64,000 nucleotides of DNA from Lunularia cruciata (Eukaryota; Streptophyta; Marchantiopsida; Lunulariales; Lunulariaceae), in contig OX419755.1 in assembly GCA_948567375.1 (NCBI GenBank), forward strand, positions 31,811,001 through 31,875,000, read 5' to 3'. The notes under the pieces are model-generated. The model had not been told where the DNA came from and ran no database searches. It was given only the letters and a program-made list of their open reading frames with translations. Both the position numbers and the translations under genes were made by a program. The number at the start of each line of letters is the position of its first letter. Position 1 is the stretch's first letter. Positions 1-9,838 of this stretch are shown here, piece by piece.

Positions 1-1100
1 GAAGGGTGAGGATGATATGGAGACTACTATGATTCGCATAGGGGCCATGCTCACCAACAATTTTGTGGGAGGGTTGAGACCACAAATAAGGAGAAAGGTG
101 AGATATGAGAAACCTTCTTCCAAGGTTAAAGCTATCAAGATCGCAATTCGTATGGAGGAGAGTTTGGAAGAGGATGAGAGTGATTTGGTGGTGAAGGAGG
201 TTGTGCATCCTCCTCAAGGCTACAATTATGGTGGAACTTCTGATACTTTGGTGGCAAGAATTGCACCACAAGTAGTAGTTGCTCCAGTTCTTGCACCTCC
301 ACCAAAGGATCCACTTCAAACCATCATAGAACAACTTGCAAAACTCAAGATCAATGTGGTGCAACTATGGGAGAAGAAAGAGGTGGATCATAATGTGAGG
401 AGAGGGCCTAGGAGTTAGGGAAGTTATCCATATAGAGGAGGCCAACCAACCAAAAATTTCAATGAGAGAAATTTTTTGGTTGTGGAGGAAGAGACCATAT
501 CCAAAGGAATTGCCCAAATTCCACTTACCATGGAGGAAGGGGTTGTGAGGGAGCCAATAGAGGAAAAGAAGAAGGAAGTGGAACCCAAGTGGCTCCTAAT
601 TGAAACAAAGGTAAGGGGATAGCCTCCAAAGATGTGGTTGAGAGCAAGTATGAGAAGGAAGAGTGCTCAAACTCCAAGGGAAAAATTTGGATCTTTTGAT
701 ACAAGAGAAGAAGAGAGATCATTTTGCAGAGGATGTTCACTCTTCTCAAGGATTTACTCCAAGCAAGGATACTCCTATGTCTACTAGGAGCACTCACACC
801 TCAACACCATCAACAACAAAGACTCCAAGGAAGAAGTTGGGGATGGAGGATTTCTTGTTTTTAAAGCAACAGTGGAACTACAATGTGTTGGAGGATGTTG
901 GTAGCCACAAGGCTAACATCACAGTGGGCCAATTGATTGCTTTGAACCCTACCTTGAGAAAGACCTTAGAGGTGGATCGAGTTCTACAAGGAGCAAGAGG
1001 AAGAAGAAAGCAAAAGCTCCAATATCAATGGGGGTGGTGGATGCCAAGCCAGCACCATGGGAGGCTTGTGAATATGCCTCCAAGATTGATGTGAGAGTGA
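1..1100 (+). pseudogene. gag: A1 gag, C-terminal part with zinc-knuckle remnant
   Basis: The reading frame at 17-415 encodes an acidic, proline-rich gag tail that aligns by eye with 35700-36030 of A3, where the upstream gag domain is also kept. Near 475-525 a one-base shift hides a CCHC-type knuckle (FGCGGRDHIQRNCPN). A stop at about 416 and several frameshifts up to 1028 break the gene. The product would be the capsid/nucleocapsid protein that packages element RNA. The N-terminal capsid domain lies off the left edge. Confidence 0.75.
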
Positions 1101-1722
1101 ATGGTCACAACATCAAGGATGCATTGGTTGATGGAGGATCAGAAGTAAATGCCATGTCAGAAAGGTTGATGAAGAAGTGGGGTATGATACCTTCAAGACC
1201 TTCAACATTTGTGGTGAGCATGGCAAACAAGCAACAAGTTTGACCAGTAGGGGTGATGGATAGGGTGGTAGTTTCAATTATGGGTGTTCAAAATCTCATG
1301 ACTTTCCAAGTCTTGAAGGATTCAAGCTATAACTTACTTCTTGGGAGGCCATGGTTGAGAGCAACACGCACAACTGATGGATGGCACAAAAGGTACTTGA
1401 GGATTGGGCCATTAAACCATAGAGTCACAATTCTTGTGACTAACACCACCAACACTTCACATTCAAATACACCATCTTTTGATTATTGGGAATCAGATTC
1501 TAAAGAAGGAGCTTTAGGTGTGGACACAAACATGGAAGAGGAGACTTCCACGAAGGAGGATGAATCTAAATCTAATTCAGATGTGTATCCTTTATGTGCT
1601 CTGGATTTTGCACCTAAGCCAGAGGTTTTGAGGGACCTAGATAAATCACCATTGACACTTGAGGAGGTAGAGAGAAGGTTATCTATCCTCAAGGATGGTC
1701 CAAATGTTACCAAGGAGTAGAA
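1040..1722 (+). pseudogene. A1 aspartic protease and linker
   Basis: Translation at 1028-1240 contains ALVDGGSEVNAMSE, the active-site region of a retroviral-type aspartic protease; the D-G-G-S form replaces the usual D-S/T-G and also occurs in A3 as DGG. It is followed by LLLGRPWL, the second conserved protease segment, near 1338-1365. An in-frame TGA at about 1243 separates the halves. An acidic linker (1440-1720) leads to RT. The same region in A2 is split by B1 at 14716. Confidence 0.8.
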
Positions 1723-3014
1723 GGTGAAATTTGAGGAGATTTTTTGCAAGTTCATCCATGTGTTTGCTTTTAGTTACAAGGATTTGAAGGAAGTCACCTT
1801 GGAGGAGCACAAGATAGAGTTGGAGTCACATGCAAGACCAATCTGACAAAAGCAACATCACATTAGCCCACCAATATCTTTGGTTATGAAGGAGGAGATT
1901 GATAAGCTCAAGGAGGCTGGATTTATCTTTGAGGTAGAGAATTCAGAATGGGTGTCTCCAATTGTCAATGTGAAGAAACAGAATGGCAAGCTTTGGGTAT
2001 GTGTGGATTACAAGAAGCTCAATGTTGTTACCAAGAAGAACTACTACCCATTGCCATTCATTGATGAGATCTTGGAGGAGGTTGCCAGTCATGAGAGGTA
2101 CAATTTTGGAGATGGTAGTGAAAATAACCAAATCAAGATTGCACCAGAGCATCAACAACTCACCACGTTCACCACACCTTCGGGAACTTACGCTTTCAAG
2201 GTCCTGCCTTTTGGGCTTTGCAATGCTCCAACCACATTCCAACGGTTTATGAACAAGGTATTTGAATCTTTCATTGGAAATTTGTAAGAGACTTCATTGA
2301 TGACTTTTGTGTCTATGGGAGCAAGGAGGAGCACTTTGAGCACCTAATCAAGGTCTTGCAATGCTTGGATGAGGCAAATGCATCACTCAACCCAAAGAAC
2401 TGCATTTTTTGACATTTTTTGATTACATGGTGATTTTGGAGGACAAGGAGGCTCTCAAAGCTTTTGAGGAGCTCAAGCAATCCCTTGTTGTAGCTCCAAT
2501 TCTTGCTAGACCTGATTGGAGTACACTTTTCATCCTCTACACTGATGCTTCTAATATAGCTATAGGATGCACTCTTAGTCAATTAGACCAAGATATGCAT
2601 GATCATCCAATAGCTTATGCTAGTAGGCAGATGGTTTTAGCAAAAAAGAACTACTTTATCACGGAGAGAGAAGGGTTGGCAATGATCTTTGGTCTCAAGA
2701 AGTTTAGACACTACTTGATTGGAGGGAAAGCCACCATTGTCACGGATCACAAGGCTTTGAAGTACATCTTCAACAAGCCTAATGTTGAAGGGAGACTAGC
2801 GAGGTAGATGATACTCTTGTCTGAGTATGACTTCACCATTGAGGATAGGCCAGGAAAGAAACATGCAAATGCTGATTTGTTATGTACAGCCTATGATCAT
2901 GATGGAGATGAGCCAATAGATGGTTCCTTCCCGGATGAGGAGCTCCTGAAAATCTATCACTCAAGAGGTTCCAATGGAGTACAAGGAGATTGTGGATTTT
3001 GTGACAAGAGGTAA
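1723..3014 (+). pseudogene. A1 reverse transcriptase and RNase H
   Basis: RT fingers and palm are recognisable: [36 protein letters not shown], then FIDDFCVYGS near 2297-2320. Just after this, 2404-2420 joins two segments that lie about 210 bp further apart in A2 (19520-19735), so the RT thumb is deleted. RNase H follows (LYTDASNIAIGCTLSQ, TEREGLAMIFGLKKFRHYL) and ends with a HANADLL motif near 2865. Stops at about 1720, 1846 and 2806 confirm decay. Confidence 0.88.
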
Positions 3015-4245
3015 CTATCCAGAAGGGATGCATGCTAGGGAGAGGAAGGCCCTTGCAGCAAGATCTAGATCTTATACAATGGTGGAGGATATTCTTTTTC
3101 ACCAAGGAGCAGATGGTCTACTTCAAAGAGCAGTGGGTAAGGAAGAGTCTATCCTACTTATAAAGGAGTTTCATGAAGGTTTAGTGTGTGGAGGACACTT
3201 TGCAGGAAAGGTGACTGCTTTCAAGATTCTAGATGCAGGTTACTATTGGAGAGGAATTTTCAAGGATTGTCTTGATTATTGCAAAACTCATCATGTTTGT
3301 CAAGCTTTTGCTAGAAAGTCTACATCCACTCCATCATTTAGATCAATTCCATTGCTAGGACCTTTTGAGAAGTGGGGAATTGATTTTGTAGGTCCTCTCA
3401 ATAGAACCCCAAGGAACAATTGGTACATTGTGGTAGTTATTGATAACCTTACCAAGTGGGTTGAGGCTAGACCATTGAGGGACAAGAATGAAGATGAAGT
3501 GGGTAGATTTCTTTATGAATGCATTATCACTAGGTTTGGATGCCCTTTGGAGTTGGTATTTGATAGAGGAGGAGAGTTTACAGGAAGCATTACTACAGCC
3601 ATGATACAAGATCTCTCTATCACACATAGAGTAACTACATTGTATAAGCCAAATTCCAATGGCTTGGCAGAGAGAACCAATCAGACCTTGTGCATGATGT
3701 TGGCTAAAGATGCAAAAATAAAAAGGGCTAAACATCATTGGGACAAGAGGATTTATGCAGTTTTGTGGGAGTATAGGACAACCATGAAGACTTCTACCAG
3801 ATATTCACCATTTCAATTGGTGTATGGTATTGAGTCTACCTTACCTATTCACTTTGATCTTCCTACCTTCCAAAGCATTCATAGGAGATTGAAGAAAGCA
3901 CAAGGAGGTGATGCAGAGAAGTCAAGGAAGGATCAACTCATGGAGTTGGAAGAGGCAAGAGCAGTCACTATGGTCCGAGTGGAGCAAGCCCAAAGGAAAC
4001 AAAAGGAGAGCTATGACAAGAGGCAAGGCAAGAAGAAGGTGGAGCCTTTCAAAGAAGGTGATTGGGTAATGTTGTTTGATTATATTCGATTCAAGAGACT
4101 GCAAAAGAAGTTTTTGCCTAAGTACTTTGGACCTTTCATAGTGGAGAAGGTGTGGGGCAATTACACCTATGATCTCAAGGACTTGGGAGGAAGACACTTT
4201 GATAGGATTTACCATGATAAATTGAAGATATATCATAGAAGGTAG
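2974..4245 (+). pseudogene. A1 integrase, long open frame
   Basis: An open frame of 423 codons covers the integrase: zinc-binding HHCC (HEGLVCGGH, then CKTHHVC, where A2 has CKTCHVC, so one cysteine is lost), and the D-D-E core at WGIDFVGP, LVFDRGGEF and NGLAERTNQ. A C-terminal GPF module (KYFGPFIVEKVWG) is present and no chromodomain follows. The integrase joins the cDNA to chromosomal DNA. The frame is open but upstream RT is deleted and the zinc site is damaged, so it is a remnant. Confidence 0.88.
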
Positions 4246-4280
4246 AGAGACCTTCACTTTGAGGACAAAGTGAAAACTTA

Positions 4281-4292
4281 GTCCGAAGTAAA
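4281..4292 (+). other. A1 polypurine tract
   Basis: The bases just before the LTR read GTCCGAAGTAAA; the sister copy A2 has the purine-richer GTCGGGGGTAAA at 23518-23529. It is the expected primer for plus-strand DNA and fixes the LTR start at TGTAACACC. Confidence 0.7.
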
Positions 4293-4983
4293 TGTAACAC
4301 CAATTTGTGCATGTGTGTGGTATTGTGATATTTAGCTTGGTATTAAAATTACTTGAGAGATATTATTTATATAGAGATAAAGGATAGTTCTACATTATTC
4401 ATGATTAGCTAAAGTTAGTCAGAGCTAAGATAGAAGAGAACTTACTTTAGAGGAAATGGAAAAGATGAGCACCACTATTTTGGATTCTATTATGTTGACT
4501 AGGTATTATTTGTAGGTGTTTGGCTTTGAGGAAAGAGTTGAGAACTCTTGGGCCCGCAAGCCTTTTTGTTTTGGATTCTTCTATAGTCCAACAATAGCCC
4601 ATGTGAAGGAATCCTTGACTTAGTGGTTGGGTCAAGATAAGATTACATGCTAGTGGAATATGCCCATGTGAATGGATATTCCTGTCTACTTTTTGACTTT
4701 ACTTGACTTTTATTCTAGTAACTTGAGTTACTATGATAATTAGTAACATTGGTGCGTAACTATTTCACAAGCATATAAACAAGGGGTGATGAGGTATTCA
4801 TCATCCTTTCATTTGCAACTATCTCTCTCTCATTGAGTTCTCTAGTGAGCAATGTCTTGAGTCTTGGAGTGTTAGCCTTGGAGGAGTATGATGGAGTTGG
4901 AGTGCCTTGCCTTCTAAGTCCATGGTGCGCTACCATAATAGCCATCAGATGTTCATTCTGAGTGAGAGACAGGCCGGCTCATA
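4293..4983 (+). repeat. A1 3' LTR (691 bp)
   Basis: Begins TGTAACACC and ends GGCCGGCTCATA. Near-identical units occur at 9143-9834, 12960-13650 and 23530-24221, with decayed ones at 28562-28687 and 38949-39048 plus 45219-45818. The next four bases (GGAC, 4984-4987) match the duplication found around the solo LTR at 9143. Confidence 0.95.
4774..4780 (+). promoter_or_regulatory. TATA box in family A LTR
   Basis: CATATAAAC lies about 205 bp before the LTR end and is kept in all full LTR copies (TATATAAAC near 9624 and 13440). It is the likely core promoter for element RNA, with U3 to its left. The call rests on sequence and position only. Confidence 0.6.
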
Positions 4984-6235
4984 GGACAAGACCTTGGGTA
5001 CCCTCCAACGCCAATGGTGGTGGCCCAACATGACACAAGATGTTTAGGAGTTTGTCCAATTGTGTGAGAGTTGTCAACAAGGCAAGTAAATAGAAGCCAA
5101 GCAGACTCCTTCAGCCACTTCCCATTCCATCTACCCATTGGGAACATGTGAGTTTAGATTTCATCACCTCCTTGCCCAAGACACAACAAGGTCACACAAC
5201 AATTGTAGTGTTTGTGGATAAGCTTAGTAAGCAAATCCATTTGGCACCAACGGATGATACTCTGAATGCTCCAACCTTGGCGCAACTCTACTTTGATCAT
5301 GTATTCAAACATCATGGGATGCCATGTATACTCATCTCCAAGCGTGATCCTTGCTTCATTGGAAAGTTTTGGCAAGCCCTCTTCTAGATACTTGGCACCA
5401 AACTTGCTTTGTCCATAGCCTATCATCCTCAAATTGATAGACAAATTTAACGTGCAAAGCACACCTTGGAAGATATGGTTTGAGCCTTCGTCAACATTCA
5501 CCTACCAATCAGGATGAATGTCTTGCAATTGTGGAGTTTGCATACAACAATTCAAAATAGGCAAGCATCGGATTCTCTCCTTTCTTTCTCAATTTTGGCC
5601 AAGATCCACTTTTCCCAGATTCTCTTCTTGCTCCTCTCCCATCTCAAGTCCCTCATACTTCAACCTTCTTGACCACCATATCTAAATCTCTCCAACAAGC
5701 CAAATATCACCATCACCTCCTTGTTGCTCAAAATCATCAAACCAAATATGCAAATCACCATCTTAGTGATCTCACCTTTGAAGTTGGTGATGAAGTTATG
5801 TTACCCTCTAGTAATCTACCCCTCCCACTTGATACCCAAGTTTGTAAACTTGCCTTAAATTGGATAGGATGTCACCCAAATTGTCTCTCATGTTGCTTAC
5901 CGACTTGCCTTGCCTTGTCATATGCGCATCCATCCTATCTTTCATGTTTCCAAGTTGAAACCTTTTGTTCCTAACTCCTCTTCTTTTTCCTCTTGCATCC
6001 AACCTCCTCCTCTCCCTATCCCTATCAATGATCATGAGGAGTACAAAGTTGATTGTATCCTTGTGCATCGCCACATCCAACACAGACGTCAACAACATAC
6101 GGAGTACAAGGTTCTTTGGAAAGGGTATCTCCTTTATGATGCCACATGAGAACCTCTTTCTCACCTCCAGAATGCACATACGGCCATCTAGGAGTTTGAA
6201 GCTTCAATGGCAACATGGACATCACCAACTAGCAA
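4984..6235 (+). pseudogene. D1 integrase with chromodomain, degenerate
   Basis: Fragments in shifting frames give the integrase zinc region (WWWPNMTQDV, CESCQQGK), the core (VSLDFITSLPKTQQGH, FVDKLSKQIHLAP) and the tail (FLNFGQDPL, FHVSKLKPFVP). From about 6037 comes a chromodomain: EEYKVDCIL, then YKVLWKGYLLYDAT followed by a stop where tryptophan is expected (TGG to TGA), then EPLSHLQNAH. Chromodomains on integrase C-termini define chromoviruses and direct integration to marked histones. At least five stops or shifts make this copy dead. Confidence 0.85.
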
Positions 6236-6245
6236 TGGGGGAATA

Positions 6246-6653
6246 TGTAACAATATGGAATTTAGCAACATAATTAGTAAGGCTAACAAAGTAGAGAATA
6301 AGCCAAAGCAGCCTAGAATATTCTAGAAGCATCTAGGAAGCTTCTTGGGAAGCTTCCCAACTAGTTAACTTGTGGCCAAAGCATGTAGCTTCTAGAAGCA
6401 TCTAACTAACTTAGCTTGCACGCCAAGTAGGCGCTTCTAGAAGGAAGCTTCTTGAGAAGCTTCCTAGTTAACTTGGCTTGCATTTTAAGAAAGCGGCTCA
6501 AGGAAGCTTCTTGAGAAGCTTCTCAAGGGCTTTGTATGCTACCTATAAATACCAAAGCCAAAGCTCATGCTAGGCATTTGGATTTTTCCCTCATTCAAGT
6601 GTCCCATTGAGTTTCCATTCTCTTATTTCTCCCGTCGGTCTTCGTCTTTTACA
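6246..6653 (+). repeat. D1 3' LTR (408 bp)
   Basis: Starts TGTAACAATATGG right after a purine tract (CAATGGGGGAATA) and ends CTTCGTCTTTTACA. It matches both LTRs of D2 in reverse. It is rich in short palindromes of GAAGCTTC type (see the regulatory entry). Confidence 0.9.
6316..6550 (+). promoter_or_regulatory. Heat-shock-element-like cluster upstream of TATA in D1 LTR
   Basis: GAATATTCTAGAA at 6316-6328 is a three-unit alternating GAA/TTC array with 2-bp spacing, the consensus for heat-shock factor binding. TTCTAGAA recurs at 6390-6397 and 6435-6442, and several GAAGCTTC palindromes follow to about 6520. A TATA box (CTATAAATA) lies at 6542-6550, downstream of the cluster. The motif and order are visible; heat response is inferred. 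Confidence 0.55.
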
Positions 6654-7114
6654 AAAGCATTGGCTGTTGGTGTGACCAAATTTGTGGCAACGGTCACATT
6701 GTCTCTAGGTTGGCTATGATGCACCAAAGATATCGTGTCCACTACCTTGAGTGCACTCTTTCTTGTGGTGAGGTTCACCACAAGTCCAACAAGCAACATC
6801 ACCACTCATTGGTTTATTTTTGACCAAAAATGAAGGTAAAGGTCTAGTTGCACTAGGCCTTCCATTCACTTTATAAGATCTAGGTTGTCCACTCTACCCT
6901 CAAAAGCCAATATGGTGTGGTGCATTTTGCTACACTCTAGAAGAAAAAACAGTTGTGGATGAGGTCTCCCTACCAAATCTACATGTCACCACTCTCTCCT
7001 CCATCGTGTTAAGCTCAATACACTTAGCAAAACTAAAGACTGCCGCCAAAGTAGGTGAGGTAGCATGCAACAATGAACCATCACATACTCTATGTTGCAA
7101 CTCTTTGTCCAGGA
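6654..7114 (-). mobile_element. C0: gag fragment of an older family C element, left part
   Basis: The reverse strand encodes a capsid tail (ILDKELQHRVCDGS, FAKCIELNTMEERV) followed by two CCHC zinc knuckles, CWTCGEPHHKKEC and CDRCHKFGHTNSQC. D1 is inserted after the second knuckle, and C1 is inserted before the capsid tail. The gene continues at 26901, in the same frame, on the other side of C1. Confidence 0.85.
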
Positions 7115-7722
7115 TGTTGTGCGTATATACATCGCTACACAACATACATCGTTGTCAACATCATACACTATAGAAGCACAACTCACACATAAGTCATACA
7201 TAGACTCTAAAGTGCCACAATAGATCAGTACTTGATCTGTCACTCTATAAATTGCCAACAACTGGGCATTGATTACAGTCAAGCCACACCCACTCAAGCA
7301 TAGAGAATCCAGATGATGCTCGCCGGCCTCTATCCACCATAGCCAAGAAATCGAAGGCTCAACATCAGAGAAGTGAGCTCTTTGGAGCTCACTTCAAAAC
7401 TATACCCCCTAGACTTGAGCTAGCTCTGAAACCCTAATGGTCCCACTGATGGCACACTCGATGGTGCAAACGGTGCAAAGTGATGGTGGGCCCCACTGTG
7501 AAGTCAGTACTCCAAACACAAAATCTAACCGTCAGAAAGTAGTCTCTGAGAAACTGCTGAAATAACTCTAACTACTATCACTGGAACTCCAATGTCTGAG
7601 CATCTAGATGCAGCACTACAAATAGCGTGACAGTTGTCGTGCATATATACATCGCTGTCAACATCATACACTATAGAAGCACAACTCACCCATAAGTCAT
7701 ACATAGACTCTAAAGTGCCACA
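7115..7722 (-). repeat. C1 3' LTR region: 105-bp unit, 0.41-kb block, 90-bp unit
   Basis: A block at 7221-7632 matches the 5' LTR at 26450-26900, but it is flanked on both sides by a second repeat: 7115-7219 (105 bp, TGTTGTGCG...GTGCCACA) and 7633-7722 (90 bp, the same unit lacking about 15 bp). The purine tract abuts the inner unit, not the block. C2 has the same arrangement at 58859-59512, so it is a family trait. The 5' LTR has no such units. Confidence 0.75.
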
Positions 7723-7735
7723 ATTGCCCCCCTAG
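7723..7735 (-). other. C1 polypurine tract
   Basis: The reverse strand reads TAGGGGGGCAAT directly before TGTGGCAC. C2 has TAGGGAGGCAAT at the same place. This marks the start of the 3' LTR region in element orientation. Confidence 0.7.
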
Positions 7736-7891
7736 CTGGTGGTTAGGTCCCTCTAACTCCAGATAGCTATCTACTCTAACTATATGGTATACCCTCTAAT
7801 GGGCAAAGATCAGGAGGCCGGGTGCTATGGAGCCCCATCGTTAGTCACCTATCTGCAATCTATATCATATAAAGAATGAACTAGCTATAGG

Positions 7892-9138
7892 TCAAGTACA
7901 TCTAGGACATAACCACTGTCCCTGAGGAACCACCATGAGGGGAGGAGTCATACATGCCATATGCCATCCTCTCGAACAGCTATCACACACTAACATAGTA
8001 GCAGCTCCACCAGAAGAGCCACATAACATACACCTCAAGCCTACACGTACAAGTGCCAAGCTTGGGTCCATAGTACCATCAATGTTTGGAAGGTGGCATG
8101 GCACATAATTGCGCACATGATCCTTCCAAACAACACCATCACGTCCTTCTAACACAAGGACTCCAGATGGCAAAACCTCACGCACTCTCAAGATAGTGCG
8201 GCCTATAGAAACATCAAGTGTCATCGGTGCTGTCTACTGTAGATATACATAGTCGCCAGGATGAAATCAACGGATCAAGGGTCTATAACCTCCTCCTCAA
8301 ATGGTAGCATAGCATAAAGTATCTCTATGCTGAGCAATCACCAAGTTCTCAAAGGCCATTGGCATCACTCTCCAAAAGATCTCTGCCTGCTGAGAACATG
8401 CGCTCATCCATACATCAAGGTCATCCAAGTCCAAAACTACAATAGCATCTCGACAAATGGCTGCAGGTAAATTTAGATCTCATCCATAGAGTAGAAAGTA
8501 TGGAGAGAAGGGTGCTAAGGAGGCTTGCCGGCTGAACCAATAGCCCATGGCCAACCAAGGTAATTGGAGATCCCAATCTCCCAAGTGGCCTCTCTGCAAA
8601 CCATACTTTTGCAATCCTCTCTTCACCGTCTGAACCACTCTCTCTGCTAAGCCATCTGCTTCAGGGTGATCTTGGGATGTAGTACAATGATCAATCAAAG
8701 CCTTGTCACACAAGACCTGAAACTCCCCCAAGAACTCTGTACCTTGATCAGTCAAAACCTCAACTGGTGCACCAAAATGACTAAGAACTCGATCCAGGAA
8801 CGAGTAAGTTGTCCCTTCACTAGACTTGTCAGGAAGTGCCACCAACTCAATCTACTTGGAGAAGTGCTCCACCATCACCAAAACATACCGATGATGTCTC
8901 ACAGTCAGCGGTAAAGGTCCGGCAAAGTCCAAACTCCAACGGTAACCCAATCCCATGATAGGTAATGGGTGTAGCTATGGCGTAGGAGCATTGAATGATG
9001 CTCTAACTCGGTCACAAACCACACATCTGGCAACAAACTATTGTACCTTGGTCTGCATACCGCACCACCAATAATGACTCCGGAGTAAGCTATATGTACG
9101 CTTTACTCCAAAATGTCCTAGCTCCTCATGAGCATGAC
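7892..9138 (-). pseudogene. C1 integrase core and C-terminus with PHD finger
   Basis: Reading leftwards from 9138: zinc-domain remnants (HEELGHFGVKRTY, CVVCDRVRA), core SLDFAGPLPL, EVLTDQGTEFLGEF and EADGLAERVVQ (D, D, E), then HPGDYVYL and a GRTILRVREVLPSGVLVLEGR segment resembling the integrase tail. The last 50 or so codons (about 7895-8065) form a complete C4HC3 PHD finger: CMLC, CDSC, HMAC, CPRC, with GWHMACMTPPL and QWLCPRC typical of histone-reading PHD fingers, then a stop. Stops interrupt the core near 9040, 8853 and 8480 and the tail near 8300. No chromodomain is present. Confidence 0.87.
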
Positions 9139-9142
9139 GGAC

Positions 9143-9834
9143 TGTAACACCCATTTGTGCATGTGTGTGGTATTGTGATATTTAGCTTGGTATTACAAGT
9201 ACTTAAGAGATATTATTTATATAGAGATAAAGGATGGTTCTATATTAGTCATGGTTAGCTAAAGTTAGTCATAGCTAAGATAGATGGGACCTTACTTTAG
9301 AGGAAGTAGAAAAGATGAGCACCACTATTTTGGATTTTAGTGTGTTGACTTGGTATTATTCCTAGGTGTTTGGCTTTGGGGAAAGAGTTGAGAACTCTTG
9401 GGCCCGCAAGCCTTTTTGTTTTGGATTCTTCTTTAGTCCAAGGATAGCCCATGTGAAGGAATCCTTGCTTTAGTGGTTGGGTCAAGATAAGACCACATGC
9501 TTAGGGGAATATGCCCATGTGAATGGATATTCCTTTCTACTTTTTGACTTTACTTGACTTTTAGTCTAGTAACTTGAGTTACTACGGTAATTAGTAACTT
9601 TGGTACGTAACTATTTCACAAGTATATAAACAAGGAGTGAGGAGGTACTCATCATCCTTTCATTTGCAACTATCTCTCTCTCATTGAGTTCTCTAGTGAG
9701 CAATGTCTTGAGTCTTGGAGTGTTAGCCTTGGAGGAGTATGATGGAGTTGGGGTTCCTTGCCTTCTTAGTCCATGGTGCGCTACCATAATAGCCATCAGA
9801 GGTTCATCCTGAGTGAGAGACAGGCCGGCTCACA
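9143..9834 (+). repeat. Solo LTR of family A inside C1 integrase
   Basis: A 692-bp LTR from TGTAACACCC to GGCCGGCTCACA with no internal region. GGAC precedes it (9139-9142) and follows it (9835-9838). The uninterrupted site is visible in C2 near 60930, where GGAC occurs once within the integrase codons. It formed by LTR-LTR recombination after insertion. Confidence 0.95.
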
Positions 9835-9838
9835 GGAC

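Larger units (their letters stand above)
1..4983 (+). mobile_element. A1: Ty3/gypsy element (Tat/Athila-like), left end beyond window
   Basis: Order on the plus strand is gag, protease, RT, RNase H, integrase, purine tract, 3' LTR; the 5' LTR lies outside the window. The integrase has no chromodomain and the RT active site reads FIDD rather than YVDD, which together with the primer site of sister copies points to the non-chromovirus (Tat/Athila) branch. Stops, frameshifts and a deletion of about 200 bp in the RT thumb make it non-functional. Its LTR ends inside element D1: the related copy D2 shows the uninterrupted D sequence through the duplicated GGAC at 4984-4987. Confidence 0.9.
4984..6653 (+). 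mobile_element. D1: chromovirus, 3' part only
   Basis: Integrase, chromodomain, purine tract and 3' LTR of a Ty3/gypsy chromovirus; the 5' part is cut off by the insertion of A1. It matches D2 (39049-45213, opposite strand) over its whole length. The right end (CTTTTACA at 6646-6653) lies inside the gag gene of C0, with AAAGC following. Confidence 0.88.

Noticed and set aside
4447-4635. 62-codon minus-strand ORF repeated in family A LTRs (4447, 9297, 13113, 23684)
   Set aside because: It is conserved only because the LTRs are near-identical; it lies antisense to the LTR, has no family resemblance, and is lost in the older A3 LTR.
7115-7219. 105-bp unit as a complete short LTR of the C family
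   Set aside because: The C1 5' end carries no such unit next to its target duplication, so the unit alone cannot be the family LTR; left as an unexplained repeat.
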